Virus record (IMG/VR): IMGVR_UViG_3300027659_000170
Location: 1-27,241 of that record
Strand: one strand, 5' to 3'
DNA: 27,241 nucleotides
From: a virus
The notes beneath the pieces were generated by a model, which was not told where the DNA came from, made no database searches, and worked only from the letters and a program-made list of their open reading frames with translations. Shown here one piece after another: positions 14,704-22,415 of the stretch. The stretch's first letter is position 1. Each line of letters starts with the position of its first letter. The position numbers and the translations under genes were made by a program.

Positions 14704-15152
14704 CTCAATTCAAAACTTAAATTTGCATGACGAGGGTACTGTACAACGCGCTCCCCTTCAGGACACTTGTACTTGATCGTCGCCAGCAAAGTGGCTTTGC
14801 CGTTAGTAACCTTTTCCTTGCCTACCATCGTAAGTTCGTAGGTGAACGTATCAATCTCTGGCCCGGCTGGGCCGCTAAACTTACTTGCGGTAGTGGTTGC
14901 CTCATGCACCATACCAGCCGCATCACGAATGCTTGGCGTAAAACTCTCGACAGAACAGTCGTCCCGCTTCTTTATTCTTGCAACCGTGACATTTATTGGC
15001 TTGCCAGCTTCTGCCACAATCTTAAAGTTTTCAGGCGACCATTCAATGATTGCGCGGTCAAACCAACCAAACTTGTCGGCAAGCGTGTAACTACCGCCTA
15101 AAGCGGCAACGGTAGCGGCAACGGCTCCAATTGCTTTGGTAATGTCAATCAT
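14700..15152 (-). CDS. N-terminally anchored protein with Ig-like/beta domain (150 aa), unknown function
   Basis: The start at 15152 is chosen because it lies one base after the stop of the 30-codon gene; a longer in-frame extension to 15194 would overlap that gene. Residues 5-24 (TKAIGAVAATVAALGGSYTL) are a moderately hydrophobic helix or signal anchor. The remainder is beta-rich (PINVTVARIKKRDDCSVESF, then YELTMVGKEKVTNGKATLLA and IKYKCPEGERVVQYPRHANL). Two cysteines (about positions 67 and 129) could form a disulfide if exported. No lipobox is present. It lies in the membrane-protein run before the holin. A periplasm-facing lysis helper is plausible, but nothing more specific can be said. 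Confidence 0.68.
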   Translation of the reverse strand: MIDITKAIGAVAATVAALGGSYTLADKFGWFDRAIIEWSPENFKIVAEAGKPINVTVARIKKRDDCSVESFTPSIRDAAGMVHEATTTASKFSGPAGPEIDTFTYELTMVGKEKVTNGKATLLATIKYKCPEGERVVQYPRHANLSFELR

Positions 15153-15153
15153 T

Positions 15154-15246
15154 TCATCCCCAAATCCATACAAGGGTAAACGTTCCCCACACAATTAAGA
15201 TGGTGATAAAGGCCGCAACGATGAACGCTTCAGCCCAGTCCCGCAT
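15154..15246 (-). CDS. 30-residue single-TM microprotein
   Basis: The ATG at 15246-15244 has an ideal AGGAG site 6 bases upstream, inside the end of the cupin gene. The product is MRDWAEAFIVAAFITILIVW followed by GTFTLVWIWG: a short charged N-terminus and then about 24 hydrophobic residues, a clean single membrane span. It fits exactly between the cupin stop (15249) and the next start (15152), leaving gaps of 2 and 1 bases. Very small hydrophobic genes of this kind accompany lysis cassettes in many phages. It could act as a holin partner or be a general membrane peptide. Confidence 0.7.
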   Translation of the reverse strand: MRDWAEAFIVAAFITILIVWGTFTLVWIWG

Positions 15247-15248
15247 GC

Positions 15249-15608
15249 CTACTCCTGAGTTAAAGGATACTGAGTCATCAACTCAAACGCTTGCTCTGGT
15301 GTAATGTCCTGCGACGCTACGTCATCTACAGTGCTGCCGTCACGAATTGCATGGATACAGCAAAAAACAGTGTTTGGTTCTTTGGCAATAAACTGATGCA
15401 CAACACCCTTGGGGGTCACAATCAAATGCGGGGCAGTAAAGTCTTGTTCGCCCTTGTCATGTTTCATTGTTACGGAGCCGGTAGCAAGCAGTGTAATATG
15501 GTCAAACTGATGCGCATGCCCTTCATGTGTATCACCAACATTGATAAATTGGTGCATTTTGACAAACACATTGTCAACAAGTTTTAGGTCGGTAATAGGG
15601 CTAGACAC
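15249..15608 (-). CDS. Small single-domain cupin with an all-histidine metal site (119 aa)
   Basis: A metal-binding beta-barrel. Cupin motif 1, G-x5-H-x-H-x3,4-E-x6-G, is seen as Gly25, His31, His33 and Gly44, with His37 in place of the usual Glu (GDTHEGHAHQFDHITLLATG). Motif 2, P-x-G-x2-H, is seen as PKGVVH with His71. The predicted site is therefore His31/His33/His37/His71. A GTG start is used (15608-15606) with GGAG 6 bases upstream, overlapping the preceding stop by 8 bases. Its place between a tail-chaperone-like gene and the lysis cassette suggests either a virion/fibre-associated cupin or an auxiliary enzyme that modifies a small molecule or glycan. Substrate unknown; also seen, as I recall, in other environmental phage contigs. 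Confidence 0.85.
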   Translation of the reverse strand: MSSPITDLKLVDNVFVKMHQFINVGDTHEGHAHQFDHITLLATGSVTMKHDKGEQDFTAPHLIVTPKGVVHQFIAKEPNTVFCCIHAIRDGSTVDDVASQDITPEQAFELMTQYPLTQE

Positions 15609-16116
15609 GAGTTACTCCAATGTCAACTGTTTCGCCGTACCATTTAACAGAAGTGTTTTCTGGTGGCGTAGGCCAAACAATATTCCACGGAAATGTGGGA
15701 GCAGACAGAACAGCCAAAGTTTGATTGCGAAACTCAACCCACAACGCTTTGTCTGCATCTGTTAAATTCCCAGCCAGCGCATCCTGCACACTATTGATAA
15801 TATCGGCTACACAATCTTGAACAATTGCGGTTTGCTTTGCAGTTCGTTTAGCAACTACCTCGGCGGAAGCGGGGACAATGGTGTACTGACGATACCAATA
15901 TCCACGCGCAGGATCAAAAGCAGGCGCGGTTTCTACCAAGTCTTGGGTGGGATCAATTGCAGGTTGCTCATCATGGCAATAGGCGTATGTTTTACCTTCA
16001 AACTCGCCGCCAAGCCAATTTTCAGTTGGTGTTATTTCCCCATCAACCATTTTGTGTGGGTCAACAGGGTAGGCGACCACCACCTCATTTTCAATTTGTG
16101 CGTAGTGTGTAAACAT
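15601..16116 (-). CDS. Tail-assembly-chaperone-like protein (171 aa)
   Basis: The N-terminus (MFTHYAQIENEVVVAYPVDP) and the later WVEFRNQTLAVLSA ... FPWNIVWPTPPE (about 126-153) resemble the phage tail assembly chaperone family, whose signature is W..(Y/F)R..L......FP..(I/V).WP..P. It follows the fibre genes directly (2-base gap, no Shine-Dalgarno), the usual place of a fibre-assembly helper that acts in folding or attachment of fibres. The C-terminal KWYGETVDIGVTRV continues past the motif. Family match is by eye from the motif; an alternative is a minor fibre component. Confidence 0.65.
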   Translation of the reverse strand: MFTHYAQIENEVVVAYPVDPHKMVDGEITPTENWLGGEFEGKTYAYCHDEQPAIDPTQDLVETAPAFDPARGYWYRQYTIVPASAEVVAKRTAKQTAIVQDCVADIINSVQDALAGNLTDADKALWVEFRNQTLAVLSAPTFPWNIVWPTPPENTSVKWYGETVDIGVTRV

Positions 16117-16118
16117 AA

Positions 16119-17507
16119 TTACAAAGGTGTGTTTTGATTATTGGGGGCAGTTGTACCGCCGGGAGGGTACGCAGAAGACGCGGTTCGAGAGTATCCTGCG
16201 TTAGATAAAAATGAATTACTTATAGGTGTACCAAATGCCAATCCAGTTACACTAAATGTTGTTTTAGTATAGTTAAAACTAAGCCCCGATGGCCCGGTTA
16301 AAGCCTTTGTACCGCTGGCAGGTACGCCCGTTAATGGGATTTTCATAATAAACTGCCCGTGGACATTATTATTAAAATATGCGTATATACCGGTAGCATT
16401 TGCATTTAGCCCATTAGAGGCGCAATTATTATTGCTAAATGTAAAAGTATTTTTCCATTGTGGGGTAAGCGACTGGTCGTAACAATATAGATTACAACCG
16501 CTATAATTATTGTTTGTAGTCAGTACATAAATAAATGAGCCGTATACAGACATTCTACTTTGTAGCTCAGTAGTATTAACAAAACAACCAGATATACTAG
16601 TGTTTGAGGCAATTTTAAAAATACGTCCTTGATCCGTTATTGCATATAAATTATTAGACGAATCTGTTCCCGCATAATTAATTGCATACCCGCCGTCTGA
16701 CCAAGCAACCGTTGATTGTCGGTTATCGAAATTATTGCCGCCACCAGCAGGTAGCGTGCTCCAGTTAATGGTCTGCCCCTGTTTATAAATCCAATATGCG
16801 GCATTATCTGTGCGTGGAGCAATAGCAGAATTATACGAACTACTCTGTGTTGATTGCCAACCTCCAAGTGCTGAGCCATTTGAACCCAAACAAAATATTC
16901 GGGCTTCCTGTTGTTTGCCAATATATCTTCCTAGAACGTAGGCGCGACCGTCTGGAGTTATTGCGACGTTAGTAGGGTATGAGTTGGCTCCTTGAACAAA
17001 TTTGCCAGACTGATAACCCAAACTACTGTTTAATATTGCATAGGGGTAATTGCTCAAGTCGCTAATACGCGAACAAGCCCAAAAATTACCCGCGCCTGCT
17101 GTGTACATTGTAGCGTGTGCGGGTATAACTACTGAATTAAAGTCATCAGCCCAAGGACGCAAATATGTTGCTGTAGCCCCATTTGAATCTAATCTTGCGC
17201 AAGCACTGTAATCAGCACTTGTACCGCCTTTGTATGAAAAATAAGTATTACCAGAAGCATCGGCAGTAAAGTACGAATTTGCTCTTAGATTGCCTGTACC
17301 GTCGACATAAGAAATCCAGCCAAATGAATTACTTTTGCTGTAGAAGTTACTAACGCTAATTTGGCCTGATGGCACGTTGGCTAACGTACGAAAAGACGTA
17401 CTGTTGATTGACGCTAAAGCGGTAGCGGAAACGCCAAGTTCCAAGTTGATTGACTGTCCTGTAGTCGCCCCACCAAAACTGAGTGGGCCAGATGCGTTCA
17501 GTGTCAT
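16119..17507 (-). CDS. Putative receptor-binding / tail-tip protein with propeller-like repeats (462 aa)
   Basis: The first 60 residues form a known phage attachment module (LNASGPLSFGGATTGQSINL, LGVSATALASINSTSFRTLA, VPSGQISVSNFYSKS). The rest is beta-rich, with recurring short strands ending in aromatic/Asp-Gly or Gly-Asn turns (YVDGTGNLRANSYF, ITPDGRAYVLGRYI, YAITDQGRIFKIAS, YVLTTNNNYSGCNLYCYDQS, GIYAYFNNNVHG). These suggest a multi-bladed propeller or similar sugar-binding head. AAGGA is 7 bases upstream of the ATG. Base composition of 16200-16900 is visibly more AT-rich than flanking genes, as expected for an often-exchanged host-recognition domain. No enzymatic motif is recognised; receptor binding is inferred. 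Confidence 0.65.
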   Translation of the reverse strand: MTLNASGPLSFGGATTGQSINLELGVSATALASINSTSFRTLANVPSGQISVSNFYSKSNSFGWISYVDGTGNLRANSYFTADASGNTYFSYKGGTSADYSACARLDSNGATATYLRPWADDFNSVVIPAHATMYTAGAGNFWACSRISDLSNYPYAILNSSLGYQSGKFVQGANSYPTNVAITPDGRAYVLGRYIGKQQEARIFCLGSNGSALGGWQSTQSSSYNSAIAPRTDNAAYWIYKQGQTINWSTLPAGGGNNFDNRQSTVAWSDGGYAINYAGTDSSNNLYAITDQGRIFKIASNTSISGCFVNTTELQSRMSVYGSFIYVLTTNNNYSGCNLYCYDQSLTPQWKNTFTFSNNNCASNGLNANATGIYAYFNNNVHGQFIMKIPLTGVPASGTKALTGPSGLSFNYTKTTFSVTGLAFGTPISNSFLSNAGYSRTASSAYPPGGTTAPNNQNTPL

Positions 17508-17516
17508 GTGTAATCC

Positions 17517-18431
17517 TTAGATTGAACCGAATGCGGTCACGTTGTTCAATGTAGTCAGGTTGCCTGTGCTGTCCATCGTGGCAATTGTAGTAGCGCCATA
17601 TTTAAAAACCAAGACCCCACCAACCTCAGAGATACTGAAGTTTGTTGTTTGGAGCAAAGGCGTAGATACCGCAATACCGTTAATGTTCCCCGTACCGCCG
17701 TTGGCTGTTGGTAATGCGCCACTTAACGTAATGTTTGGGGTTGTACCGCCAGAAGAGGCTAGAGGGGCCGAAGCTGTGACGGCTGTTACTGTGCCCTCAG
17801 TTACGTTAAGTGCTGTTCTTAAACCCGCCGCAGATAAAGACGTAACTGTATTGTCTGCGTTGAATTGCGGATAGGTGACTGCGCTTGGGTTTGTAATGGT
17901 AAACAGATTTGCGCCAAGGGTTGTCGCACCAAGATTGGTACGCGCCCCTGAAGCTGTCGATGCGCCTGTACCGCCTTCAGTAACCGCCAAGTCTGTGCCA
18001 AGCGTCAGGGAAGTCAGATACGTAATCGCCGCACCAACGTCAGTGCCATCGTTATAAACAATACAGCCCTTACCGTTAGGAATAGACACACCTGTCAGGC
18101 CACTGACTTTGACTGTCACCGCAAAGCCTCCAACAGAATTGTTTAAAACCAAGTAAGGCTTCTCAATGGCAGGTACGTTAACTGTACCCGCCGCACTCAA
18201 TGTAGCTGTAATGTTTAGACAGAACGCACGGAAATCTTGTGCGTTAGGGGTGTTGGTCGCGGTTAACGTGGCAACATTAGAAATAAAATCGCTTGTTTCA
18301 ATCGTAGCCATACCAGCAATTGCCTGCTCAATCGCAGTGCCAATGTTGGTGTTGGTGATACCGCCCCACTGACCACTAGAGCCGCCGACCTCAATGATCT
18401 CAAATTTAAGATCGGAATACGTGCTTGACAT
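17517..18431 (-). CDS. Tail fibre protein with GGTG repeats (304 aa)
   Basis: N-terminal module YSDLKFEIIEVGGSSGQWGG followed by TNTNIGTAIEQAIAG (about 5-40), a recurrent phage fibre start that probably attaches to the virion. A beta region (50-140) precedes fibre motifs TEGGTGASTASGARTNLG (about 151-168) and PTANGGTGNINGIAVS (about 240-255), which occur in trimeric fibres. It ends VLVFKYGATTIATMDSTGNL and a short tail. There is no chaperone domain. AAAGGA precedes the ATG. Two bases separate it from the S74-domain fibre gene upstream, suggesting a two-part fibre or two alternative fibres. Confidence 0.8.
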   Translation of the reverse strand: MSSTYSDLKFEIIEVGGSSGQWGGITNTNIGTAIEQAIAGMATIETSDFISNVATLTATNTPNAQDFRAFCLNITATLSAAGTVNVPAIEKPYLVLNNSVGGFAVTVKVSGLTGVSIPNGKGCIVYNDGTDVGAAITYLTSLTLGTDLAVTEGGTGASTASGARTNLGATTLGANLFTITNPSAVTYPQFNADNTVTSLSAAGLRTALNVTEGTVTAVTASAPLASSGGTTPNITLSGALPTANGGTGNINGIAVSTPLLQTTNFSISEVGGVLVFKYGATTIATMDSTGNLTTLNNVTAFGSI

Positions 18432-18433
18432 AG

Positions 18434-20677
18434 TTATCCTTTCGCTTCAAGAGCGGCAACTTTGGCCTCAAGTTCTTTGATTGCTGCAAGCAACAATGGT
18501 ACAAGACGCTCGTACCGAACAGTTAAGTATTTATCGTCAATAGGCGCAGGAGCCACTGTCTCAGGCATAACGGCTTGAACCTGCTGCGCAGATATACCAA
18601 CTTCACGGATCGCTTCATACCCTAAAGCCTGCGCCGTTTCGTTGGCTTCGTAATAGAAGGTATCTAGTGTTTTAACCTTTGCCAACGCATCTTCAATAGC
18701 GCCCAGACGAGTTTTTAAACGGTCATCAGAGTAATACGCAGTAATGTTGTTGGTTGCACGAATCTCGCCAGCCGTACCAGAACCCGCTGTACCAACGCCA
18801 ATTGAGTTGAACTGCGAGTTTTGAGAAGTGCTTGTAAAAGTAGCTGCTGAACCCGATGCGTTTCCTGTTAAGGAAGCGGTAATCGTACCGGCGGAGAAGT
18901 TACCTGACGCATCACGGGCAACAATGGTCGAACCTGTATTTGCGTTTGTTGCGTTTGAGGTAACAGTGAAAGTTGAGTTGCCTGACTGATTGGCAGTAAA
19001 CGTGGCGGAACCAGACAAACCCGTACCGGACACTGCCAAAGTCAAAGTGCCGTTGTTAGCCGCCGCAGTTGCTGCAACCCATGAAGGCGCTGCCGCACCG
19101 TTAGACTGAAGAACTTGCCCCGAACTACCCGCAGCCAACATAGCAGTAGTACCAGCCGCTGACTGATAAGGAACAGTACCTGCTGAACCACCAGCCAAGT
19201 TTGTGGCTGTTGTTGCTGTAGTAGCGTTACCTGTTGTGTTTTGGTTCAGTGTTGGGACATCCGCCGCTTGGATTGTGGACATCACTACGTCTGAGCCGTT
19301 GCCACGCAAGTATTGACCTGAAGTAACACCGCCAGCAAGAGCATCCATAGCAGCTTGGCGAGTAGTTTCACCTGTACCACCATTGGCAAAAGCCACCGTG
19401 CCTGACACGTTTGTGGCGTTACCAGACAAAGTTGCTGTAATAGTACCTGCGGAGAAGTCACCAGAAGCATCACGGGCTACAACTTTAGAGGCTGTATTAG
19501 CTGACGTGGCATCTACTGTGGCTGTAACTGCTGTTCCACCGTTGTAGCTTGTACCGGTCAGGTATGTACCCAACGTCAGCGCATTTGCCACCGAGCCAGC
19601 TTGACCAGAGATAGCGCCTGTTACCGCAGAGCCGTTGATGGCAATAGCTGTATTAGTCACGGAAGTAACTTGCCCGCTGGCGTTAGTTACAAACACAGGA
19701 ACTTGAGAAGCTGATCCGTATGTGCCAGCCGTTCCTGTAGGCGTAATACTAAATTGCGTACCGGTCAGTGTTAACCCTGTACCCGCAGAATAAATCTGTG
19801 CGGAGCTAATTTGAGCAAATGTAATGGCTGTTGTGCCAAACGTAATCACGCCAGATGTATTGCAAGTATAAGTCTCGCCTGCGCCTGTTGCGCCTAACTG
19901 AACAAAAACTGTGGAGCCTTCGCTCAAACCATTTGCGCTGTTAATCACATAGGTGTTTGCATCGCTTGAGCGTGTTAATACCCAATTTGTAGAAACTGTA
20001 CCCACAGTCGTGACAACATAAATGCCATTCTCGATTGGGTTGGTTTGGGTATAGACCAAGACGCGGTCGCCCGGGGACGTAAAAATACCGTCAATAATTA
20101 ATTCAACTTGCGTTCCCGCATTAGTAAGCGTTGCGCCAACACCCGCAGTTCCATTGTTGTAAGTCGCATTTAGATTAGTAGGGCTTTCAACCATTACGGG
20201 CTGATGGAAGTGAATACCAGACGCAACCAGCGTGTCAACGTAAGTTTTGTTAACAATATCGGTATTAGCGGCGGGGGCGGTAGTAATCGTACCGGTTGTC
20301 AACGCCGCAGAAGTAGCTGTGATTGCGCCAAAAGACTGTTGAACTACTTGCGTCCCCGCTTCGTTTTGATACGCCGACCTTGAAGATGGGTATGTAACAA
20401 AGACATCAACAGTGCCTGTGAAGTTAACTAACGCTCCACCCGCAGAAGAAGACAGCGGTGTAGCATTACGACTCAGTGTCGTACCAGAAGCCGTGTACGT
20501 GCCGTAGTTAACTTCCCAATCGCCGGAAGCTACGTCCACAATAGCAAAATACGTTGTATTTCCATCGCCAACTACAGAAAAACTTTGAAACCCAGAAGCA
20601 ACAGTCCCTAGCGTAATCGTACCTGTGCCGGGAGCCGAGGCGCTTTGTTTGACCCGATCTTTTAATACTAAAGCCAT
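18434..20677 (-). CDS. Tail fibre with self-cleaving peptidase S74 chaperone domain (747 aa)
   Basis: N-terminal attachment module DRVKQSASAPGTGTITLG ... DGNTTYFAIVD (about 7-110), then a module with NGIYVVTTVGT and WVLTRSSDA (about 155-290). The shaft carries two copies of VARDASGxFSAGTITA (about 399-415 and 605-620) and GGTGETTRQAAMDAL (about 433-447). The C-terminal 98 residues form the intramolecular chaperone: SDDRLK with predicted cleavage Ser650 and Lys655, GISAQQVQAVMPE and the coiled coil KELEAKVAALEAKG. In this family the domain trimerises the fibre and then cuts itself off before Ser. AAGGA precedes the ATG. The fibre is expected to contact host surface polysaccharide or protein; receptor unknown. 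Confidence 0.92.
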   Translation of the reverse strand: MALVLKDRVKQSASAPGTGTITLGTVASGFQSFSVVGDGNTTYFAIVDVASGDWEVNYGTYTASGTTLSRNATPLSSSAGGALVNFTGTVDVFVTYPSSRSAYQNEAGTQVVQQSFGAITATSAALTTGTITTAPAANTDIVNKTYVDTLVASGIHFHQPVMVESPTNLNATYNNGTAGVGATLTNAGTQVELIIDGIFTSPGDRVLVYTQTNPIENGIYVVTTVGTVSTNWVLTRSSDANTYVINSANGLSEGSTVFVQLGATGAGETYTCNTSGVITFGTTAITFAQISSAQIYSAGTGLTLTGTQFSITPTGTAGTYGSASQVPVFVTNASGQVTSVTNTAIAINGSAVTGAISGQAGSVANALTLGTYLTGTSYNGGTAVTATVDATSANTASKVVARDASGDFSAGTITATLSGNATNVSGTVAFANGGTGETTRQAAMDALAGGVTSGQYLRGNGSDVVMSTIQAADVPTLNQNTTGNATTATTATNLAGGSAGTVPYQSAAGTTAMLAAGSSGQVLQSNGAAAPSWVAATAAANNGTLTLAVSGTGLSGSATFTANQSGNSTFTVTSNATNANTGSTIVARDASGNFSAGTITASLTGNASGSAATFTSTSQNSQFNSIGVGTAGSGTAGEIRATNNITAYYSDDRLKTRLGAIEDALAKVKTLDTFYYEANETAQALGYEAIREVGISAQQVQAVMPETVAPAPIDDKYLTVRYERLVPLLLAAIKELEAKVAALEAKG

Positions 20678-20686
20678 GATAAATCC

Positions 20687-21349
20687 TTAAGTCGGTATGT
20701 CTGTCCAGTCGGGTGCTGGGGGTGGTTGTTCAGTAGGAATAGTACCCCACACAAGTGTTTGGCCTATAGATACAGTTAACTGTATACCAGTAGGGTACAC
20801 GTTCGCGTCTTTTACTTTGCCGTACGCATCAAGTCCAGAAGCCAACTCTTGTATGCTACTAACAAACTTAACAGTAACACTTTGCGTATTTGAGCCAACG
20901 GCGGATTCAGTAATATTGACAAAGAAACCACGGCTAGCATTAGACTCATCCGCTCCTGTAGCTGCCTCAGTAAGAGCTGCTAACAAGTTTGCAGTGGCCG
21001 AAGGCGCATCTGTTGCTGTAGCTAATTCTGATATTGAAGCCCGCATTGTGCCAACGGCAGTTTGGGTATCTGTTCCCGTAGCTGACTCTGCTTGAGACGC
21101 TAGAAAATTAGATGGCGCGGCTGCTGTTGTGTCTGTAGCTGTAGCCGTTTCAGCCCTAGCCGCAGTCATGATGTTGTTTAAACTAACAACAGTTGCCGTA
21201 GCTGCAAGAAACTCTTGTATAAGTGCGCCTGCGCGAGTTTCTTGAGCAACAGAATCAGCAGCCGTAGCTGCCTCACTTACAGACGACAACACTGTAGCCC
21301 CGCCTAGAGCGGCGAAGGGTGCTTGGGCAAATGCAACATCTCCAAACAC
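20687..21349 (-). CDS. Repeat virion protein with eight ~20-residue E-x-A-T units (220 aa)
   Basis: GTG start (21349-21347) with AAGG upstream. Residues 24-187 consist of eight consecutive units whose Glu lies at positions 26, 46, 67, 88, 108, 128, 148 and 168, almost perfectly periodic. The unit is E-x-A-[TSV]-[AG]-x-[DN] followed by a variable middle and an aromatic/hydrophobic-x-A/S-x-[IL] end. The tail (189-220) holds GIQLTVSIGQTLVWGTIPTE and a Pro-rich end. Ala/Thr/Ser/Asp-rich short periods are found in solenoid and fibre shafts. It follows the conserved virion gene and precedes the S74 fibre, so a structural spacer or fibre role is likely. Family unnamed to me. Confidence 0.72.
   Translation of the reverse strand: MFGDVAFAQAPFAALGGATVLSSVSEAATAADSVAQETRAGALIQEFLAATATVVSLNNIMTAARAETATATDTTAAAPSNFLASQAESATGTDTQTAVGTMRASISELATATDAPSATANLLAALTEAATGADESNASRGFFVNITESAVGSNTQSVTVKFVSSIQELASGLDAYGKVKDANVYPTGIQLTVSIGQTLVWGTIPTEQPPPAPDWTDIPT
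20789..21274 (-). repeat. Eight protein-level tandem repeats of 20-21 residues
   Basis: The spacings between the repeat Glu residues are 20, 21, 21, 20, 20, 20 and 20. Examples are ETATATD, ESATGTD, ELATATD and EAATGAD. Units 2 (EFLAATA), 7 (ESAVGSN) and 8 (ELASGLD) are degenerate. DNA identity between units is low apart from short gta-gct-rich stretches, so the repeat is old and kept by protein structure rather than by recent duplication. Confidence 0.8.
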
Positions 21350-21361
21350 CGCAATACCTTA

Positions 21362-21952
21362 TTAGGCTGCGTCAAGAGAGAACGTATAAGTGACGTTCAA
21401 TGTATCGCCAGCATCAACAGTTTTGTCGCCGCCAGTAAAGTCACCAGCAGAGAACAAAATACCTGATGTGCCCGTAGCTGCCGTAGTTAGAAACGCGCCA
21501 GCCACCACAGTACTGTTAACCAACATAGGGAATACTGATGGAGCAACAGAATTAGACACCACAGATGGGTCAGCTAATGTAGGAGAAGCGGCGTTAAACA
21601 CAACGGCAATACGATTGCCTGTGTAGGCTGTACCGGGAACTAATTCTGTCCAACCTGCATGTGAAGCCAGAGTGTCTGCAGCGGCGTATGTAGTACCTGA
21701 ACCCGGGCCTTGCACCAAACCTAAGTACCAACCGGCTGTGTAACCAGAACCTTTAAAGTACTTGCTGTTCATGTCTTGTAGACCTTCGTTCACAACCAAG
21801 TTGTGAAAGGTATCAGACCACTTCTCCACGCCATCAGCGCCTACGCAAGTAACCGTGTAAACGCCACCAGCGCCCACGCGCTCTGTGGAACCTTTGTTTG
21901 CAGTCAAGCTTGCTGACACTTGGTCTTGGGCCTTTGAAGTTTCTGTACTCAT
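21362..21952 (-). CDS. Conserved phage virion protein of unknown role (196 aa)
   Basis: Contains the block HNLVVNEGLQDMNSKYFKGS, GYTAGWYLGLVQGPG and AADTLASHAGWTELV (about 50-105), a signature I recall from many phage structural proteins lying between head-completion and fibre genes. The C-terminal half is beta-rich (RIAVVFNAASPTLADPSV, FTGGDKTVDAGDTLNVTYTF), consistent with an immunoglobulin-like or jelly-roll fold. The N-terminal 30 residues are polar. AAGGA lies 8 bases before the ATG and just after the preceding stop. Location on the particle (head fibre or tail) cannot be told from the sequence. Confidence 0.7.
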   Translation of the reverse strand: MSTETSKAQDQVSASLTANKGSTERVGAGGVYTVTCVGADGVEKWSDTFHNLVVNEGLQDMNSKYFKGSGYTAGWYLGLVQGPGSGTTYAAADTLASHAGWTELVPGTAYTGNRIAVVFNAASPTLADPSVVSNSVAPSVFPMLVNSTVVAGAFLTTAATGTSGILFSAGDFTGGDKTVDAGDTLNVTYTFSLDAA

Positions 21953-21961
21953 GATAAGTCC

Positions 21962-22414
21962 TTAAGAAATGCGCACGATGGCGCTGTTCGCATCGGCAGT
22001 TGGGAAAATGATTTGGAAGGTGTCATCCGTGACTGTTTTTGAAGTATTAAACAGCAACACTGCCACAGATTTGTTTCCCTCAGTGCTATTGTAGATGAGA
22101 GCCCCCGCTGCCGTAAAGGTGGCATTTGTCCAACTTACGTTGTTAAATGAAATAAATGCAGTAGGAACTGCATTTGAATTTGTTCCTGTTGTGGGGGAAG
22201 GATTAATTGTCAGTGTAATACCGCCTGCTGTGTACCCCGTACCAGAGCTAGATACTTCATTCGTTGCAGAATAGCCCGTTGTGGCCGACCCAAGCGTTGC
22301 AGAAGAGGTATACAACGCAATCTTAAAAGTATCAGGCGAAGTTGGACCAAAGTTGTGTATTTGCTGCAACAACTCAAGCTTAAAACTGGTGGTCGCTGTT
22401 TGAAAAATAGCCAT
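21962..22414 (-). CDS. Virion protein, second of two tandem paralogues (150 aa)
   Basis: The start at 22414 is chosen one base after the previous stop; a longer frame to 22483 would overlap the upstream gene and lacks homology there. The product shares with its neighbour the framework SFK.ELL..IHNF, FKIALYTSSATLG, SGTGYTAGG, AGALIYNSTEGNKSVAVLLF and a final IVRIS. It differs mainly by an insertion around NPSPTTGTNSNAVPTAFISF. Probably beta-rich, surface-exposed and part of the virion; the YTSSA(T)LG family is common in environmental phage structural regions. Confidence 0.75.
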   Translation of the reverse strand: MAIFQTATTSFKLELLQQIHNFGPTSPDTFKIALYTSSATLGSATTGYSATNEVSSSGTGYTAGGITLTINPSPTTGTNSNAVPTAFISFNNVSWTNATFTAAGALIYNSTEGNKSVAVLLFNTSKTVTDDTFQIIFPTADANSAIVRIS

Positions 22415-22415
22415 T

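Noticed and set aside
15153-15194. Longer N-terminus for the 150-residue protein
   Set aside because: Would overlap the 30-residue microprotein; the inner ATG directly follows that gene's stop.
16119-20677. Diversity-generating retroelement acting on fibre genes
   Set aside because: No reverse transcriptase and no template/variable repeat pair seen in the window; AT-rich composition alone is not evidence.
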